Part shown: positions 60,632 to 64,000 of the stretch, one piece after another
How the letters are laid out: each line of letters opens with the position of its first letter
Numbering within the stretch: position 1 is the stretch's first letter
Origin: VBDM01 sp964430565
GTDB taxonomy: Bacteria; Pseudomonadota; Gammaproteobacteria; Burkholderiales; SG8-39
Reading direction: 5' to 3'
Length of the DNA: 64,000 nucleotides
Assembly: GCA_964430565.1 (NCBI GenBank)
Contig: CAYSFD010000024.1
Span: 1 to 64,000, forward strand
The notes under the pieces: model-generated
Told to the model about the DNA's origin: nothing
The model's database searches: none
What the model saw: the letters and a program-made list of their open reading frames with translations, nothing else
Program-made: the position numbers and the translations under genes

Positions 60632-61318
60632 TCAGCCGACGGGCTTGAGCGCGTCGCGCATTTGCGCGATGGTTGCCCGATAGTCTTTGGAGCCAAAAAT
60701 CGCCGAGCCCGCCACAAACGTATCGGCCCCGGCGCGCGCAATGGCGGCGATGTTGCCGGCGTTCACTCCTCCGTCTACTTCCAGCATGATGGCGCGCCCC
60801 GTGGTCTGAAATGCGTCGTCGATCTTGCGGCGCGCAAGGCGCAGCTTGTCGAGCGCCTGGGCGATGAACTGCTGCCCGCCGAACCCCGGGTTCACCGACA
60901 TGACCAGTACCAAATCAAGCTTGTGCAGCAGGTGATCGAGATGATCGAGGGGTGTCGCCGGATTGAACACAAGCCCCGCTTTGCATCCCGAGTCGTGGAT
61001 CAGCCCGATCGTGCGGTCGACGTGCTCGCTCGCCTCCGGATGAAAGCTGATGATATTGGCTCCAGCCCGGGCGAAATCCGGAATGATGCGATCGACCGGT
61101 TTGACCATGAGGTGCACGTCGATCATGCTTTGCGTAAGCGGCCGGATCGCCTCGCACACCAGCGGTCCCACCGTGAGATTCGGGACGTAATGGTTGTCCA
61201 TCACGTCGAAGTGAATCATGTCGGCGCCGGCTGCGACGACCGCCGTCACTTCCTCGCCGAGCCGCGCGAAGTCGGCGGACAGAATGCTCGGTGCAATTCG
61301 GAACGTGCGCGCAGCCAT
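60632..61318 (-). CDS. rpe: ribulose-phosphate 3-epimerase
   Basis: 228 residues, TIM barrel. Blocks: IAPSILSADFARLGEEV at the N terminus, HFDVMDNHYVPNLTVGP (catalytic Asp, metal His), HLMVKPVD, and LEVDGGVN. Interconverts ribulose-5-phosphate and xylulose-5-phosphate. The start at 61318 gives the standard N terminus. It is divergent from apaG and 36 bases ahead of the FAD dehydrogenase gene. Confidence 0.97.
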   Translation of the reverse strand: MAARTFRIAPSILSADFARLGEEVTAVVAAGADMIHFDVMDNHYVPNLTVGPLVCEAIRPLTQSMIDVHLMVKPVDRIIPDFARAGANIISFHPEASEHVDRTIGLIHDSGCKAGLVFNPATPLDHLDHLLHKLDLVLVMSVNPGFGGQQFIAQALDKLRLARRKIDDAFQTTGRAIMLEVDGGVNAGNIAAIARAGADTFVAGSAIFGSKDYRATIAQMRDALKPVG

Positions 61319-61409
61319 CGCTGGAAATTCTACTTGGATTCGCTCCTCGCCGCATGAAATCGCCATCCGCACCCTTGTCAGTGCGAGCAATTTCGTGTGG
61401 AATTAGCTC

Positions 61410-61793
61410 ATGGCCGAGGCAAAACAATACGAGGTCACGGTCTCCTCGCAGACCCTGTACGTTCCGGAGCAATCCGACGAGCAGAGCGGGCGCTACGTCT
61501 TCGCCTACACCATCACACTCCGCAATACCGGCAGCGTCCCCGCTCAACTGATTTCGCGCCACTGGATCATCACCGATGCAGGCAATCAGGTGCAGGAAGT
61601 GCGCGGCCTGGGCGTCGTCGGTGCGCAACCCCTGCTTAAACCCGGCGAGAGCTTCGAATACACGAGCGGAACCGCGATCGCCACCCCGGTCGGGACGATG
61701 CGAGGCAGCTACCAGATGGTGGCCGAAGACGGCACCCAGTTCGATGCGCCGATTCCCGAGTTCACCTTATCCGTGCCTCGCGTATTGCACTAG
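61410..61793 (+). CDS. apaG: ApaG domain protein
   Basis: 127 residues, the whole ApaG fold: YVFAYTITLRNTGSVPAQLISRHWIITDAGNQ, VQEVRGLGVVGAQPLLKPGESFEYTSG, and GTMRGSYQMVAEDG. A fibronectin-III-like protein of uncertain function in bacteria, associated with Co/Mg efflux and ApaH regions in enterobacteria. Confidence 0.97.
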   Translation: MAEAKQYEVTVSSQTLYVPEQSDEQSGRYVFAYTITLRNTGSVPAQLISRHWIITDAGNQVQEVRGLGVVGAQPLLKPGESFEYTSGTAIATPVGTMRGSYQMVAEDGTQFDAPIPEFTLSVPRVLH

Positions 61794-61998
61794 AAGGCAG
61801 GACCACCCGGCTGCTTCGCAGCCACCCCTCGTTATCAAGGAGCGGGAGAATCTGGACCGCGGTCATCGCTCTTGGGGCGTTGGGCACAGTCCACCATACG
61901 ATGAAGGCGAGCAACACGAGCGCCAGTCCCGCCTCCGAGCAGGTAGATCCACAATCCGGAACTCACGTCGCTATACTTCCTCAAATCGCTTGAGGCAA

Positions 61999-63243
61999 AT
62001 GATGGAGCATCTGCGCTGGCTGATTGTTCTTGCGGCCGGTTTGATCGCGGGCTGCGCGGTCCAGCCCGGGCCGGGTTTGATCACCGGAACCTCCGCGTCC
62101 GGCTGCCCAGCCTCCGGCGCATGCCCGGTCTGCCCGTCGTGCCCCGCGCCGCCGGTCATCGCCCAGCGAATCAATCTGCTCGAGCCCGTAGCTTTTGAGA
62201 CGCTGACGGGTTGGAAGGAGGGCGAGCAGGCGGCAGCCTGGAGCGCACTCCTCGTTTCCTGCCAGGCGCTGCGCTGGCGCGAGGCGTGGCGCGGTGTTTG
62301 TGCACGCGCGATGGAACTTCGTGCGCCCAGCGACGAGGAGGCGCGACGCTTCCTCGAAGACCATTTTGTTCCCTGGCGTCTGGCCAACCCCGATGGTGCC
62401 CTGGAGGGACTCGTCACGGGCTACTACGAGCCATTGGTACGCGGAAGCCGCTTCAAAACCGCGTCGTATGTCTATCCGCTCTATGCCCCGCCGGACGATC
62501 TGCTCAACATCGACCTCAGCGCAACCAACCCGGAGCTGCGCGGCATGCGCCTGCGCGGGCGCATGGAGGGAAGGCGGGTGGTGCCGTACTATTCGCGCGC
62601 GGAAATCGCCCGCGGCGCGGCCCCCCTCGCGGGAAAGGAGATCGTCTGGGTCGACGATCCCATAGAAGCGTTTTTCCTTCAGATCCAGGGTTCGGGACGC
62701 GTTCGGCTCGAGAGCGGCGAGACGCTGCGCGTCGGTTACGCCGACCAGAACGGCCACCCGTTTCTGTCGATCGGGCGCTATCTGGTCGAGCGCGGCGAGT
62801 TGAAGCTCAACGAAGCCTCGATGCAGACGATCAAGTCCTGGGCGGCGGCGAATCCGAAGCGCCTGGAGGAACTTCTCAACCAGAACCCGAGCTTCGTGTT
62901 TTTCCGCGAGCTGCCCCTGAATGACCCCGCGAACGGCCCGGTCGGGGCACTCGGCGTGCCGCTCACCGCGGGGCGCTCGATCGCCGTCGATCCACGCTAC
63001 GTGCCGCTGGGCGCTCCCGTATTCCTCGCCACGACGTATCCGGCGAGCGCGACGCCGCTCAACCGCCTGGTTCTCGCCCAGGACACCGGCGGGGCGATCC
63101 GCAATCCGGTGCGCGCGGATTTCTTCTGGGGATTTGGCGCCGAAGCCGGGGCCCAGGCGGGCCGCACGCGACAGCAGGGAAGGATGTGGGTGCTTCTCCC
63201 GAAGGAACTGAAATCGGGTTCGGCGGGCGCGCTCGCGCCCTAG
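61999..63243 (+). CDS. mltA: membrane-bound lytic murein transglycosylase A
   Basis: 414-residue outer-membrane lipoprotein with lipobox LIAGC. The MltA fold is marked by GLVTGYYEPLVRGSR, YYSRAEI, IEAFFLQIQGSGRV, and the catalytic Asp in VLAQDTGGAI near residue 365. It cleaves the glycan strand to leave 1,6-anhydro ends, whose product AnmK (elsewhere in this window) recycles. Two adjacent ATG codons (61999, 62002) can serve; GAGG precedes the first. The roughly 200-base gap after apaG holds no supported feature. Confidence 0.97.
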   Translation: MMEHLRWLIVLAAGLIAGCAVQPGPGLITGTSASGCPASGACPVCPSCPAPPVIAQRINLLEPVAFETLTGWKEGEQAAAWSALLVSCQALRWREAWRGVCARAMELRAPSDEEARRFLEDHFVPWRLANPDGALEGLVTGYYEPLVRGSRFKTASYVYPLYAPPDDLLNIDLSATNPELRGMRLRGRMEGRRVVPYYSRAEIARGAAPLAGKEIVWVDDPIEAFFLQIQGSGRVRLESGETLRVGYADQNGHPFLSIGRYLVERGELKLNEASMQTIKSWAAANPKRLEELLNQNPSFVFFRELPLNDPANGPVGALGVPLTAGRSIAVDPRYVPLGAPVFLATTYPASATPLNRLVLAQDTGGAIRNPVRADFFWGFGAEAGAQAGRTRQQGRMWVLLPKELKSGSAGALAP

Positions 63244-63249
63244 AGACGA

Positions 63250-63951
63250 CTATTTCCTGGCTTCGCCGATCAGCTTGACCAACTCTTCAGCCCGGGCGCC
63301 CATGATGCGCTGGCCGTTCGTAGCGAAGCTGGTCGGCGTCGCCTTCACGCCGAACTTCTGGCCAAGGGCAAGCCATTTATCGACGGGCGCGCTGCAGTTG
63401 CCGGCAATCGCAGTATCCCGGCCGTTCAGCATGAAATCGTAATAGGCCTTGGCCCGGTCGGGCGCGCACCAGATTGCCCGCGACTTGTCCGCCGACTCGG
63501 GCCGGATAATCGGGAAAAGAAATGTGTAGATCGTGATGTCGTCTTCGCGCATCAGGGCCCGGTCCAGACTCTTGCAATAGGGGCAGTAGGGATCGGAGAA
63601 AATTGCAACGACGCGCTTACCGCTGCCGCGCACCTGCTTGATCGCGATCTCCAGGGGCAGATCCTCGAACGTTATCGCGGAGAGTTTTTGCTGGCGCTCC
63701 TCGGTGAAATTCTTCTGGGAACGCGCGTCGATGATCTCCCCCCGGAACACGAAGTTCACTTTTTCATCGGCATAGAAGATCGTGTCCCCGACCACAATCT
63801 CGTACAGGCCGGAGTAGGGTGTCTTTGCAACGCTGTTTACTTTGATTCCAGAGAAACGGGCCTCGACGCCTCGCTTCACTGTAGCCTCGTCGGCAAACGC
63901 CGTTGCAGTGAAGATCGCCGCGAGAATCAGAACCGGCAGCCGCAAATTCAT
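63250..63951 (-). CDS. dsbC: DsbC-type thiol:disulfide isomerase
   Basis: 233 residues: signal peptide cleaved near ATAFAD, an N-terminal dimerisation domain (about 20-85), and a thioredoxin domain with the active site DPYCPYCKSLD (CPYC) and the cis-proline loop KATPTSFAT. It corrects wrong disulfides in the periplasm and is kept reduced by DsbD. Convergent with mltA, six bases between stop codons. The gene is complete: its ATG is at 63951. Confidence 0.96.
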   Translation of the reverse strand: MNLRLPVLILAAIFTATAFADEATVKRGVEARFSGIKVNSVAKTPYSGLYEIVVGDTIFYADEKVNFVFRGEIIDARSQKNFTEERQQKLSAITFEDLPLEIAIKQVRGSGKRVVAIFSDPYCPYCKSLDRALMREDDITIYTFLFPIIRPESADKSRAIWCAPDRAKAYYDFMLNGRDTAIAGNCSAPVDKWLALGQKFGVKATPTSFATNGQRIMGARAEELVKLIGEARK

Positions 63952-64000
63952 GATGGTTCCTTTTGAAAAAGGCCCCCGCCCACCCCGATGGCGCGGCGCG

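Noticed and set aside
61800..61960. Minus-strand frame containing a hydrophobic segment (LALVLLAFIVWWTV)
   Set aside because: It has no start codon with a binding site and runs antisense into apaG; a chance hydrophobic stretch or an old remnant cannot be told apart.

Overview
The window is GC-rich chromosomal DNA from a Gram-negative bacterium, most likely an uncultured betaproteobacterium near Burkholderiales. This rests on gene content read by eye: several periplasmic solute-binding proteins of the Bug/TctC type, which are expanded in Burkholderiales; a general porin ending in Phe; and betaproteobacterial neighbourhoods (tyrS / M23 peptidase / anmK / erpA / bactofilin / DUF6776-like / argC / rpsI-rplM, and trpEGDC / rpe / apaG / mltA). 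No rRNA, tRNA, prophage, insertion sequence or CRISPR array was found.

Layout. 0.1-9 kb: a methyltransferase, a DUF2520-type reductase, a Lys/Ser-rich exported protein, htpX, an alpha/beta hydrolase fused to a beta-helix-like tail and coupled to a UbiD decarboxylase, and a 14-unit beta-propeller lipoprotein. 9-13.2 kb: a two-subunit molybdenum hydroxylase (IorAB type), an RluA-family pseudouridine synthase and yajD. 13.2-17 kb: a candidate structured small RNA, the stub of a Bug gene, an unknown CSCG protein, a ring-hydroxylating oxygenase alpha/beta pair without an electron-transfer partner, and a GST. 17-20.6 kb: four lipoprotein genes including an LpoB homologue. 20.8-32.7 kb: an accessory catabolic block (four-domain rhodanese, HyuA, HyuB, NnrU, enoyl-CoA hydratase, two Bug proteins), then on the minus strand a toxin-antitoxin pair with a broken toxin, a third Bug protein and a quinone oxidoreductase. 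32.8-37.6 kb: a compact minus-strand set of Ser/Thr kinase, RidA, LVIVD-repeat protein and heme-oxygenase-like protein. 37.8-44.2 kb: aldo/keto reductase, MFS transporter, pdxH, a secreted protein of four near-identical 25-residue repeats, the ruin of an ADP/ATP-translocase-like transporter, dgkA, a gene-poor kilobase holding a 15-codon Lys/Ala ORF, and two divergent msrA genes. 44.2-64 kb: mostly core genes (tyrS, M23 peptidase, anmK, erpA, bactofilin, argC, rpsI, rplM, osmC-like, coq7, a vapBC-type pair, porin, trpCDGE, an FAD-linked dehydrogenase, rpe, apaG, mltA, dsbC).

How it fits together. The accessory half looks built for aerobic use of aromatic, N-heterocyclic or cyclic-amide carbon: Bug proteins to bind organic anions, IorAB and the ring oxygenase to hydroxylate, HyuAB to open lactam-like rings, and UbiD and enoyl-CoA hydratase further down. 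This is inference from families; no substrate can be read from the sequence.

Most notable observations: a trp leader ORF with four Trp codons in seven just ahead of trpE; a ParE/RelE toxin cut by one in-frame TAA while the rest of its frame is preserved; a roughly 180-nt five-hairpin RNA candidate with its own promoter and terminator; palindromic REP/MITE-like elements that have entered two coding sequences; the kinase-RidA-LVIVD-HO-like gene set; and the 25-residue repeat protein.
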